From JALONO01 sp038209965 (GTDB lineage: Bacteria > Bacteroidota > Bacteroidia > Cytophagales > Thermoflexibacteraceae), in assembly GCA_038209965.1 (NCBI GenBank), contig JBBQXF010000058.1, positions 1 through 30,105 on the forward strand: a stretch of 30,105 nt of DNA. The letters are read 5' to 3'. The notes under the pieces are model-generated. The model did no database searches and was not told where the DNA came from. It saw only the letters and a list, made by a program, of their open reading frames with translations. Made by a program: the position numbers and the translations under genes. Of this stretch, positions 1 to 7,315 are shown piece after piece (positions within the stretch are counted from its first letter, which is position 1; each line of letters opens with the position of its first letter).

Positions 1-503
1 TTCAGGTGACCAAGCGCATTGAAGGTGTTGGCCATTTCGAGCTTATTATCAATGGCCCGAAACGCCGCCAAGGCTTCAACAAAATAACCTTGAGCTTCTG
101 TTACATTGCCAGCGTGCTCATTGATGGCCCCAATCTGGTAAAAGGATTTGCCAAGTTGGGAGTTATCGGCGAGTTGGGCGCTCAGATTGGCGCTTTGAAA
201 ATAAAATTGTAGGGCGGTGGATTCATCGCCCATGTTGAGACGGATCTGGCCAATCAGGCCAACTGCACGCAGCAGCCAACGTTTTTCCTGCCGTTCGGTG
301 GCCAGTTCAAGTGCTTTTTGGGCAAAATACAGCGCACTATCGTACAGGATGGGTTCATACTTAATGGCACTTTGCAGGAATGAATGGAAATCCAAGCTAT
401 CTCTAGCGGCAGGAGGGGGTAAGTCACGCTGGGATTGACCATAGGCATGGGTATGCCAAGCCAGCGCAGCTACAACAAGCAATGTTGTGCTTCTGAAAGT
501 CAT
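1..503 (-). CDS. Exported TPR protein, N-terminal part (runs off the window)
   Basis: An open frame runs from an ATG at 503 leftwards to the window edge (167 complete codons) with no stop. Residues 1-23 form a signal peptide (MTFRSTTLLVVAALAWHTHA, cleavage near AYGQ). The rest is helical, with repeated Ala/Tyr/Leu patterns of tetratricopeptide repeats, e.g. ALYFAQKALELATER, STALQFYFQSANLSAQLAD and EAQGYFVEALAAFRAI. In Bacteroidota such an exported TPR array is often the sensor part of a membrane histidine kinase or a LuxR/AraC-type regulator, but the output domain lies outside the window, so the role is inference. No exact -7 box lies upstream; there is a degenerate TAATTTAC four bases before the ATG. 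Confidence 0.75.
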   Translation of the reverse strand, partial: MTFRSTTLLVVAALAWHTHAYGQSQRDLPPPAARDSLDFHSFLQSAIKYEPILYDSALYFAQKALELATERQEKRWLLRAVGLIGQIRLNMGDESTALQFYFQSANLSAQLADNSQLGKSFYQIGAINEHAGNVTEAQGYFVEALAAFRAIDNKLEMANTFNALGHL

Positions 504-641
504 GAGTGTAAATTAGGGGCAATGCATCAACGCATTCGTGGCGCAAATATTACACGCTCACCAGCAAAAACAAAGTAAATCTTACAGAACTTTTGCGGAA
601 AACGTTTAATTTTTACCCCCCAAAATACCATTTCGGGTCTT

Positions 642-1208
642 TTACTTGGTAAGTGGGGCGGCATTCATCCAGTTGCCAGCGGGGTCATAGTTGCAAACCC
701 ACACTTCGGCCATTCCTCCCTTGTGGGCATACTGGACCATGCCACAGCCTACTTTGAGCGATTTGGCCCAAATCATCTGGGTGTAGTGCCCACACTCCCC
801 ACCACTACAGCAGGCATCAAAAATCTTCCCGGCCCGAAAATATTGCTTTTCATCACCCCATTGCTTGATCACCGCTTGCGTGGTATAACTGGCGGGCCGG
901 GAACCAGACCACCAGCGGTAGGCCAAGTTCTCGCCGTAGTTCTTGGGGTTCAGTTTCCGCGACCGGTGCTCGAGCTGGCCCTTGCGCTTGGCCAACCGAT
1001 TAGCCCATTCTTGGGCATAGGCGGCCACGCCTTCGTCCCACACGAGGGCGGGAGCGCCCACTTCGGCCCGGTAGCGGTTGTGCTCGGCGAGCAGTGCCTG
1101 CGCATACTCGGGCGTGGGGGTCTTGTGCGCTACGGGCAAGCGGCAAGAAGCGGAAATCAGGGCGGCCATGACGGCCAGCAGTGGCAGATATTTAGATGAA
1201 ACCAGCAT
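642..1208 (-). CDS. CAP-domain (SCP/PR-1-like) secreted lipoprotein
   Basis: 188 aa. The N-terminus is a lipoprotein-type signal ending SASC with Cys22 as the likely lipidated residue, so the protein is predicted to sit in the envelope. The rest is one CAP domain: the first helix HNRYRAEVGAPALVWDEG, the CAP1 signature CGHYTQMIWAKSLKVGCG and the CAP2 signature VWVCNYDPAGNW. It resembles eukaryotic PR-1 proteins more than the shorter bacterial YkwD type, including the paired cysteines (DACCSGGECGHY). CAP proteins bind lipids or act in the extracellular space; no enzymatic activity can be claimed. The gene stands alone between the upstream TPR gene (138 bp gap) and a broken gene. A 14-bp perfect palindrome lies 26 bp upstream of the ATG. 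Confidence 0.9.
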   Translation of the reverse strand: MLVSSKYLPLLAVMAALISASCRLPVAHKTPTPEYAQALLAEHNRYRAEVGAPALVWDEGVAAYAQEWANRLAKRKGQLEHRSRKLNPKNYGENLAYRWWSGSRPASYTTQAVIKQWGDEKQYFRAGKIFDACCSGGECGHYTQMIWAKSLKVGCGMVQYAHKGGMAEVWVCNYDPAGNWMNAAPLTK

Positions 1209-1234
1209 AAAGAGTTGATAAAAGTTTTGTCGAA

Positions 1235-1248
1235 AAGGAACGTTCCTT
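1235..1248. promoter_or_regulatory. 14-bp perfect palindrome upstream of the CAP gene
   Basis: AAGGAACGTTCCTT is a perfect palindrome 26 bp upstream of the CAP-gene ATG (which reads leftwards from 1208). Its position in the promoter region would suit a dimeric repressor or activator. No regulator is encoded next to it, so the operator role is inference. Confidence 0.35.
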
Positions 1249-1420
1249 AGTGGCGCGCGCCATTGTTTCGTCCACCCGTCAAACTTAGTGAAAATCGGCT
1301 TATCCCAACGGCTTTATGTGAAATTCGTTGTACCTCACCTTGACCCACACTTGGCGGAGTGGTGATTTTGCCAATGCAATGGCATTACGGGCCATCAACC
1401 TGCAACCGAAAAGTGGGCAC

Positions 1421-2613
1421 TTAGCGCATCACCAACCGAAACGCGTAGAAAGTGGTGCTGGTCTCATTTTCCCGGACCGAACTCTCGGTTTGGAAATACA
1501 GCGGGCCACCCGGCCACCAATGGGCCAACTTGCCGATGTAGGCCGGAACCTGAAAATCGCTGGCCACTTTTTTGCCTTTTACGTACAGTCCCAGATATTG
1601 ACGGCTCTTGGTCGTAAAGCGTTCATTCAGTATTTCCGCCGATACACTAGGGTTGTAATCTTCCTCGGGGAGGCCGCTGAAATACCCCACCAAACAAGAA
1701 TCACCCTTGACCCTGAAAGTATGGTGTGAAGCATTGACCAACGAGTATTTTTGGTTGTCAAACCGGCCCTGATCAAACTTTACCTGAAACCGCCGGGCAA
1801 AATAATCGGGGGCCAAGGGAAAGGTGCTGGCCAAAGTGGCCCGCCCATCGATAAAATTATAAGCGTACACTTTGAGCTCTGGATTGTGCATCAGGTAGAT
1901 TTTCCGCTGGGCGGTATCGGCCGAAAAAAATACTTGGCGATCTTCGTAGTAATATTCCCCGGTCAGCAACTTACTGTCCGCCTCCAAGGGAATGATCACC
2001 TCGCTGCGGTTACGGGTCAGATCAAATACGGTCACTGAGCGAAAATTGGCGGCATGTTCCCGCGACATCACCACCGCGATTGTCGGGGTGCGCTTGCGCC
2101 GGGCATATTTGACCACAGCTAAAAATAATCATTAGCCCCGGTTTTAAAGTTGGCAATGTCAAATTGGTAATTTGGCGAACGGTTGATGGTATCTACCAAG
2201 TGCTGCCGCACTTTACCGTTGGGTTGCACAATAAATAGGCCGCTCGCATTGGTGAACACGATCATACTATCGCCGTAAAACGCCAAGTTGTACAACCCCC
2301 GCCTAGCATAGCTGGTGGCTTCGTCTTTGGCCAGTTCAATTTTGTGCCGCACTTCACCCGCTGGCCCAGTGATCAGGATTCGTTTCTAGCTGGGATCATA
2401 CACTAAAAACTGGCCGGTGCTGGGGTGGCGGTCGACCAGTTGCAGATTGCCCACTTCATTGACCGTAACGGAATCGAGCAGTTCCAGCGATAGTTTCGGG
2501 CCAGTTTTGGTCTCTTTGGATTCACAACTGAACAGCCCATCGAGCAGCAGACCAATGCAGCAATAGCCTGCAAAACAATAAAATATTGGGCTAAGAATTA
2601 TTTTCTTCGTCAT
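1421..2613 (-). pseudogene. Broken lipoprotein gene (DUF4221-like), one nonsense codon and one frameshift
   Basis: Starts at ATG 2613 with a lipoprotein signal (MTKKIILSPIFYCFAGYCC, then GLFSC with Cys30). Two lesions interrupt it. An in-frame TAG at 2386-2388 splits DPS and KRILITGPAGEVRHK; CAG to TAG would explain it. A frame change in the T5 run at 2121-2125 separates FKTGANDYF from the C-terminal part. Adding one T would give DYFLAVVKYARRKRTP and a gene of 1194 bp (397 aa), a multiple of three. Apart from these two points the frame is clean. The content resembles Bacteroidota lipoproteins annotated DUF4221 (beta-rich, propeller-like), but I am not certain of the family. A sequencing error could explain the frameshift but less easily both lesions. 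Confidence 0.75.
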
Positions 2614-3354
2614 CTTGATTAGTCTTGGGATCATGGATGAAGTCAAAATAGAAATATTATTTTTGCTTAAATCCACCAACAATAAACTGGGCAGCTTAAT
2701 CACTGATTTTACGCAAACATGTACACTAAAAATCTGGCTAAGTTAGTTATTTTAAAAAACACAAAACCCGATTTTTGATTATTTAAGTAAAGTAAAAGTG
2801 AGATTATACACCGTTCAATGTATAAAATTCCGCAGGGAGACAATGACTATAAATAAATAGCCAGTTCCAGCACAAAACCCTGAAACAGTGTCCTCCGTTT
2901 GAATTTTTTGGTATCGCGGTTACCTTGTTTTCTATCACAATTACACCCCTCAGGCTTTTGCGAATATGGGTTCATAAAAATAAAGTTTAAAAGTGAATTG
3001 CTAATTTACACACACACACACACAAGGATCTCATGTCAACAAATTGTTAATTATTTAAATTTAAGATTATACATCGGTAAATTTTTGTTTAATTACTTCA
3101 TTGTCAATGTTCTAATTTTTACTGTCCAACTTCCGATCGATGGAATCCTTTGCTTCATCACAGCATTCGGGCAGCCGATGGTTCAGCCCGTCCCCCAAAA
3201 AAATATCATTGGATCTGGCTGGAGAACCTGCCCGCATCCCGCTTTAAAAAGCCCCGCCAAGCCCAGTAAGACTTGCGCAAGAAAAAAAATAGAAAAAAAG
3301 GGGATTCTTAGCAGCAAAATCGTAGCTTCGTTCTACTCATTTAACTTAGTGAAG
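2614..3354. other. AT-rich intergenic region, no supported gene
   Basis: About 740 bp without a convincing gene. An open frame continues upstream of the isomerase ATG to about 2899, but it is AT-rich, low-complexity and carries no recognisable domain, so I treat it as non-coding. The stretch contains an AC-dinucleotide run at 3008-3024. Composition shifts to GC-richer sequence near 3130-3270, which may be decayed coding DNA. A near-match to the -7 box (TAACTTAG, 3342-3349) ends five bases before the isomerase ATG. Confidence 0.5.
3008..3024. repeat. AC dinucleotide microsatellite (8.5 units)
   Basis: Seventeen consecutive bases of alternating A and C in the AT-rich gap upstream of the sugar isomerase gene. 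Such runs can change length by slippage. No nearby coding frame depends on it. Confidence 0.9.
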
Positions 3355-4377
3355 ATGAACCATAACCGACGAAATTTTATCAAACAAGTGGCCGGTTACA
3401 CCGCCCTGAGCACGCTGCCGGCCATATTTTATGCTTGCGACGGCAAATCCCCTTCCGAAGGCGGCGAAAAGACCGACTCAACTGCCACTACGGCCAGCTC
3501 GTCGGCCGACGCCACTCCCAAGCCGCTGTTTTTCACCATTTCGTTGGCCGAATGGTCACTGCACAAAATGCTGTTCGACAAAAAGTTGGACAATTTGCAG
3601 TTTCCCGTCAAAGCCAAGCAAGATTTTGGAATTGACGCAGTAGAATATGTCAACGCTTTTTTCAAGGACAAAGCCAAAGACAGCAAATATCTGGCGGAGC
3701 TGAAAAAAATCTGCGATGACAACGGAGTGACCAGCGTACTGATCATGGTCGACGGCGAAGGTGGCCTTGGCGATACCAATGCCAAGGAGCGGGCCAAAGC
3801 GGTAGAAAACCACTACCAATGGGTGGAAGCGGCCAAATTTTTGGGTTGCCACTCCATCCGGGTCAATGCTTACGGTCAGGGCACTTCGGACGAAGTGGCC
3901 AAAGCGGCCATTGATGGCTTGGGCAAGCTGACCGAGTTTGGGATGAAGGAAAACATCGGCGTAATTGTGGAAAACCACGGCGGCTACTCTTCCGATGGCA
4001 AATGGCTGGCCCAAGTAATCGGCACAGTGAACAAAAATCTCAATACGAAAATGTGCGGAACTTTACCCGATTTTGGCAACTTCTGCCTAAAACTCAAGAA
4101 CGACGACTGGAAACAGGGCTGCGAATCTGAGTATGACCGTTACGTGGGCACGGCTGAACTCATGCCGTTTGCCAAAGGAGTGAGTGCCAAATCCAATGAT
4201 TTTGACGAAAAAGGCAATGAAGCCACCAAAGATTACCTAAAACTGCTGCAAATTGTGAAAGATGCGGGCTACACCGGCCGCATTGGCATTGAGTACGAAG
4301 GCGAAAAACTTTCGGAAGAAGATGGGATTCGCGCCACCAAGCAACTGTTGGAGCGGGCCGGGGCCATGGTTGCCTAA
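3355..4377 (+). CDS. Sugar phosphate isomerase/epimerase (xylose isomerase-like TIM barrel), Tat-exported
   Basis: 340 aa from the ATG at 3355. The N-terminus carries a twin-arginine signal (NRRNFIKQVAGYTALS) followed by FYAC, so it is probably exported folded and perhaps lipidated at Cys28. After a Ser/Thr/Ala-rich linker (about residues 30-56) comes a TIM barrel of the AP-endonuclease-2/xylose-isomerase-like family: FTISLAEWSLH, FGIDAVEYVN, CHSIRVNAYG, GVIVENHGG, and GRIGIEYEGE near the C-terminus. The Glu residues in VIVENHGG and GIEYEGE are candidate metal ligands. In Bacteroidota such Tat-exported relatives are common and annotated as sugar phosphate isomerases/epimerases; the substrate cannot be read from sequence. 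The gene ends at a strong hairpin, so it is probably monocistronic. Confidence 0.85.
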   Translation: MNHNRRNFIKQVAGYTALSTLPAIFYACDGKSPSEGGEKTDSTATTASSSADATPKPLFFTISLAEWSLHKMLFDKKLDNLQFPVKAKQDFGIDAVEYVNAFFKDKAKDSKYLAELKKICDDNGVTSVLIMVDGEGGLGDTNAKERAKAVENHYQWVEAAKFLGCHSIRVNAYGQGTSDEVAKAAIDGLGKLTEFGMKENIGVIVENHGGYSSDGKWLAQVIGTVNKNLNTKMCGTLPDFGNFCLKLKNDDWKQGCESEYDRYVGTAELMPFAKGVSAKSNDFDEKGNEATKDYLKLLQIVKDAGYTGRIGIEYEGEKLSEEDGIRATKQLLERAGAMVA

Positions 4378-4380
4378 GTG

Positions 4381-4421
4381 GGCCAGCCAGAAAATCCGGG
4401 CCATGGGTTTTCTGGCTGGCC
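4381..4421 (+). terminator. Hairpin terminator after the isomerase gene
   Basis: A perfect 14-bp inverted repeat (GGCCAGCCAGAAAA / TTTTCTGGCTGGCC) with a 13-base loop begins three bases after the stop codon. The U-run is inside the 3' arm rather than after it; a TTTTT follows 11 bases later. It also argues against any start of the next gene inside this stretch. Confidence 0.6.
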
Positions 4422-4513
4422 ATTTCCAATGCTTTTTGTACCCGCGGCCCAAACATCTGGGCATTGAAACAGGTTTAGAGGGTATCTTTTTTACCCAAAT
4501 CCATTTTTTTCAC

Positions 4514-5323
4514 TTGGAAAGCCCAACTGTCTCGCTCCTCAACCACAAAAAAAATAGCCTGTTCGTCTTTTTGGCGGCCCTGTTCCTGACCAATGCCCTA
4601 GTGGCCGAGCTGATTGGTGGCAAGATTTTTTCCCTCGAGAAAACCCTGGGACTGGCCCCGGCCCAATTGCATATATTCGGTGATTTTGTGCTGGATTTCA
4701 ACCTCACGGCCGGAGTAGTACTTTGGCCAGTGGTATTTACCCTGAGCGACATTGTGAACGAATATTTTGGCATTGCCGGGGTGCGGCGGATCTCTTTTAT
4801 GACGGCCGGGTTTATCGTTTATACCTTTTTTATGATCTGGATTTCGGCCAACCTCTCCCCCGCCGATTTCTGGCTCCAGATCAATGCCAAGGACTCGCAG
4901 GGTATGCCCATGAACATCGATGAGGCTTACCAACGGATTTTTATTCAGAGCATGGGCATCATTGTTGGATCACTGGTGGCATTTTTGTTCGGCCAACTCA
5001 TTGATGCCGTGGCCTTTCAGTGGCTGCGTCGCCTAACCGGCAGTCGGGTCATCTGGGTTCGGGCGCTCGGTTCTACGCTCATCTCCCAACTGATCGACAG
5101 TTTTGTGGTGCTCACCATCGCATTTTATGTGTTTGGCAATCCCCGCTGGCCATTTGTGCAGGTGATCGCGCAGGGAATCATGAATTATATCTACAAGTTT
5201 GGCATTGCCATTGTCATGTTGCCCATGCTCTACCTCATGCACTCCCTTATCCAGCAGTATTTGGGCAAAAAAGAATCAGAGTTGGTGGCCAACGAAGCCA
5301 GCAAAACGACGTTGCTGAGTTAA
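4514..5323 (+). CDS. yhhQ: Queuosine precursor transporter (YhhQ/VUT family)
   Basis: 269 aa from a proposed TTG start at 4514. It is an integral membrane protein of the Vut_1 family, with about six hydrophobic segments: LFVFLAALFLTNALVAELIG, a VVLWPVVFTLSDIVNEYFG segment, ISFMTAGFIVYTFFMIW, IIVGSLVAFLFGQLIDAVAF, STLISQLIDSFVVLTIAFYV and a final FGIAIVMLPMLYLMH. The conserved family features are the N-terminal TNALVAE, LSDIVNEYFG and the ISQLIDSF segment. Members import queuosine precursors (preQ0/preQ1) for tRNA modification. No ATG precedes the first membrane helix except one at 4403 inside the upstream terminator hairpin, so TTG 4514 is the best start. It converges on the sirtuin gene with a 32-bp gap. 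Confidence 0.88.
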   Translation: MESPTVSLLNHKKNSLFVFLAALFLTNALVAELIGGKIFSLEKTLGLAPAQLHIFGDFVLDFNLTAGVVLWPVVFTLSDIVNEYFGIAGVRRISFMTAGFIVYTFFMIWISANLSPADFWLQINAKDSQGMPMNIDEAYQRIFIQSMGIIVGSLVAFLFGQLIDAVAFQWLRRLTGSRVIWVRALGSTLISQLIDSFVVLTIAFYVFGNPRWPFVQVIAQGIMNYIYKFGIAIVMLPMLYLMHSLIQQYLGKKESELVANEASKTTLLS

Positions 5324-5355
5324 AAGTGAACCATGAAATTGCTGCCACTTTCGCC

Positions 5356-6057
5356 CTATTTATCTCGGTATTCCATCAGTTGATCACGCACTTTCTGCAT
5401 TCCGGTGGAAGCCAGTTCCGAGATCATGGTCAAGTTGGCATAGCGGGAGATCGGTGCCAGATGCGGATCGACGATAAACTTGGGCACTTTGGCCACTACG
5501 TAATCGACCAAGCCTGCAGCGGGATAGACTTGCAATGAAGTGCCCACCACGACAAAAATATCGGCTTGGGCGCAATGTTCAGCAGCCGGTTCGATCAACG
5601 GCACTGCCTCACCAAACCACACGACGCTGGGCCGGAGCTGCGCACCCTTGGGGCACAAGTCACCCAATTCAATATCGCCCTCGATGGGGTAAACCAACGT
5701 TTCGTCCACTGAACTGCGCATCTGGAACAAGCTCCCGTGCAGGTGTATCACGCGGGTGGAACCGGCCCGCTCGTGCAGGTCGTCCACATTTTGGGTGATC
5801 ACCTGAACGGCAAAATCCTTTTCCAAATCGGCAATGATCCGGTGGGCCGCGTTCGGTTGCGCGCCCTTGGCTGCCCGGCGCCGATCATTGTAAAATTTGA
5901 GCACCGCTGCGGGGTTTTTGCGCCAGCCCTCGGGCGAGGCCACTTCCATAATGTCGTGGCCCTCCCACAGCCCGCCCGCATCGCGGAAAGTGGGGATGCC
6001 GCTCTCGGCGCTCACCCCTGCCCCGGAGAGGATTACAAGTTTAGGTTTTTTGTGCAT
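5356..6057 (-). CDS. cobB: NAD-dependent protein deacylase, class III-type sirtuin
   Basis: 233 aa. Sirtuin motifs appear in order: GAGVSAESGIPTFRD (12-26, NAD binding), TQNVDDLHERAG (88-99), the catalytic His107 in HLHG, LRPSVVWFGE and VVGTSLQVYPAAGL. Tyr56 and Arg59 form the YxxR pair that in class III sirtuins (SIRT5, CobB) contacts succinyl- or malonyl-lysine, so desuccinylase/deacetylase activity is likely. The four zinc-binding Cys usual in the family are not present: only Cys135 remains in the expected region and the first CxxC is replaced by MRSS. Similar zinc-site losses occur in Bacteroidota relatives. A -7 promoter box lies about 100 bp upstream. The gene symbol follows the E. coli name by analogy. 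Confidence 0.92.
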   Translation of the reverse strand: MHKKPKLVILSGAGVSAESGIPTFRDAGGLWEGHDIMEVASPEGWRKNPAAVLKFYNDRRRAAKGAQPNAAHRIIADLEKDFAVQVITQNVDDLHERAGSTRVIHLHGSLFQMRSSVDETLVYPIEGDIELGDLCPKGAQLRPSVVWFGEAVPLIEPAAEHCAQADIFVVVGTSLQVYPAAGLVDYVVAKVPKFIVDPHLAPISRYANLTMISELASTGMQKVRDQLMEYRDK

Positions 6058-6155
6058 AATCGATCCGTTTTGCCAGTTGGCCGGGCCAGTGCGCGATTAC
6101 CGGGACTGGGGAGGTGTCTTGCCGTGTTTATCCAACCAACAACAGAAACGTACAA

Positions 6156-6163
6156 CAAAGTTA
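6156..6163 (-). promoter_or_regulatory. Candidate -7 promoter box for the sirtuin gene
   Basis: On the minus strand TAACTTTG matches the Bacteroidota -7 consensus TAnnTTTG exactly, 98 bp before the sirtuin ATG at 6057. No good -33 TTG sits at the usual 19-21 bp spacing, so confidence is modest. Confidence 0.35.
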
Positions 6164-6333
6164 GCCGTTTTATGCCAAGTTGGAACCTATTGGCGCGGCC
6201 TAAAGGCGATCGGAAGATAAACGTATGAGGTACATTAGGGTTCATAAGTAGTGTTTTACTCGCCTGAAGGCTTGGCCCCAATCACCAAAATATCATCCAA
6301 TTGGGAATGTCCGTGCATCCACTGGTCTAGGGA

Positions 6334-6382
6334 GCTTTCGCCGTTGTTGATGTTAGCAAAGCGCACCAATAACGGCGAAAGC
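6334..6382. repeat. 12-bp perfect inverted repeat, 25-bp spacer
   Basis: GCTTTCGCCGTT at 6334-6345 is the exact reverse complement of AACGGCGAAAGC at 6371-6382. It is separate from the adjacent terminator and has no U-run. It may be a structured RNA element, an operator or a scar of a small repeat element; nothing in the sequence decides. Confidence 0.7.
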
Positions 6383-6432
6383 GGTAAAAGAAATAAAGAG
6401 GATTGATGCCCACTTACTTTAGTTAGGCGATC

Positions 6433-6463
6433 AAAAAACCCTGTCTGTGGCAAACAGACAGGG
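6433..6463 (-). terminator. Rho-independent terminator of the coiled-coil protein gene
   Basis: On the minus strand a 10-bp stem (CCCTGTCTGT / ACAGACAGGG) with a 5-base loop is followed directly by six T residues. It begins 33 bp after the stop codon of the coiled-coil gene. Stem and U-tract are textbook. Confidence 0.9.
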
Positions 6464-6495
6464 TATAACAGCACTCAACTTTCAAAACAGGCAGC

Positions 6496-7176
6496 TTACA
6501 TTTTCTTAGCCTTGGTTTGTAATTCAGTGATTTTGGTTTTTTGACTGTTCACTTCATTCTGCTTGTTGGTCTGGCTGCTTTGGTTGGCTTGGATCGTCAC
6601 CTTGTTCTGCTCAATCTTCTTTTGCATTTCCAAGATACTTTTTTCCATTGACTCGTTTTCTTTTTGGAGCTTTTCATTGTCCTTGGTAAAATTCATAGAT
6701 TCACGCTCCAAACCTTTAAGCTTCGTCTCTTCGTTTTTCAGTTCGATTTCCAAAGCTGCTTGGTTCAACCGGGCACTGAAAGCCATGAGCAATTTCTGGG
6801 CTTCGCTATACTCGCGGGCGTGGGAGTTGCTGGAAATGTAAGCTCCCCCCAGATCAAACCAAACCGTGAGGTAGGCCCGGCTCGCGCCCACCGAGGGAAG
6901 CGCATAGACGTCGATGGTATTGTTGCCACTGATGGTCTTGATCACCGCGTTGTCAGCAAAAACCTCGTCCGTTCTTTTACCTGAACTCACTTTGGCTTTG
7001 TAGTCTTTGATAAACCGCGCCCATTCATCCATGATGATCTTCTTGTCAGATATAGCCACCTCGAGTTCTAGGGCGGGATAAGTGCCCGCACTCATGGAGG
7101 CGGTCGTTTCGCGGACTTGGGCCGAGGCGAGGCCCGCAAAGAACAAGGCAAAAAATAGGGAAAGGTGTTTTTTCAT
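6496..7176 (-). CDS. Exported coiled-coil protein of unknown function
   Basis: 226 aa. Residues 1-19 are a signal peptide (MKKHLSLFFALFFAGLASA, cleaved before Q), so it is periplasmic or surface-exposed. Residues about 25-125 form a compact domain without a motif I recognise (EWARFIKDYKAKVSSGKRTD, VYALPSVGASRAYLTVWFDL). From about 127 to the end it is one long Glu/Lys/Gln-rich coiled coil (LNQAALEIELKNEETKLKGL through ITELQTKAKKM). Similar proteins occur as conserved hypotheticals in Bacteroidota. It could oligomerise through the coil or tether envelope parts; this is inference. It is followed by its own strong terminator and lies 139 bp downstream of the MscS gene on the same strand. Confidence 0.75.
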   Translation of the reverse strand: MKKHLSLFFALFFAGLASAQVRETTASMSAGTYPALELEVAISDKKIIMDEWARFIKDYKAKVSSGKRTDEVFADNAVIKTISGNNTIDVYALPSVGASRAYLTVWFDLGGAYISSNSHAREYSEAQKLLMAFSARLNQAALEIELKNEETKLKGLERESMNFTKDNEKLQKENESMEKSILEMQKKIEQNKVTIQANQSSQTNKQNEVNSQKTKITELQTKAKKM

Positions 7177-7315
7177 GGGTTCGTCAAATAAGATGTTCTA
7201 CTAATTTAACGGTGTAAGGGCAAAAATCATATAGGGTAAGCATTGTTTTCGGAAAAAAGGAGGGGCCAGCGACGGAAAGGTGACAATTTGTGGCCCAGAA
7301 TTGCCGGCTTGTCGC

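Larger units (their letters stand above)
6058..6495. other. Intergenic region with inverted repeat and terminator, no supported gene
   Basis: This stretch holds the sirtuin promoter region, a separated 12-bp inverted repeat (6334-6382) and the terminator of the coiled-coil gene (6433-6463). A 72-codon minus-strand frame (6256-6474) is open, but its first residues are encoded by the terminator hairpin itself and I recognise no family in it. I therefore do not call it a gene. Confidence 0.5.

Noticed and set aside
2119..2131. Programmed -1 frameshift in the broken lipoprotein gene
   Set aside because: The local sequence (TAT TTT TAG) lacks a proper slippery heptamer, and a separate in-frame TAG at 2386 already interrupts the gene, so mutation is simpler.
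2386..2388. TAG read as sense codon (alternative code)
   Set aside because: TAG is used as a normal stop by the ABC exporter, the TPR gene, the sirtuin and the small membrane protein in this window.
2899..3354. Upstream extension of the isomerase frame by 152 codons
   Set aside because: AT-rich, low-complexity, contains a dinucleotide run and no domain; the Tat signal begins exactly at ATG 3355.
6256..6474. Possible 72-aa minus-strand gene
   Set aside because: Its first residues are encoded by the terminator hairpin of the neighbouring gene and no family is recognisable.
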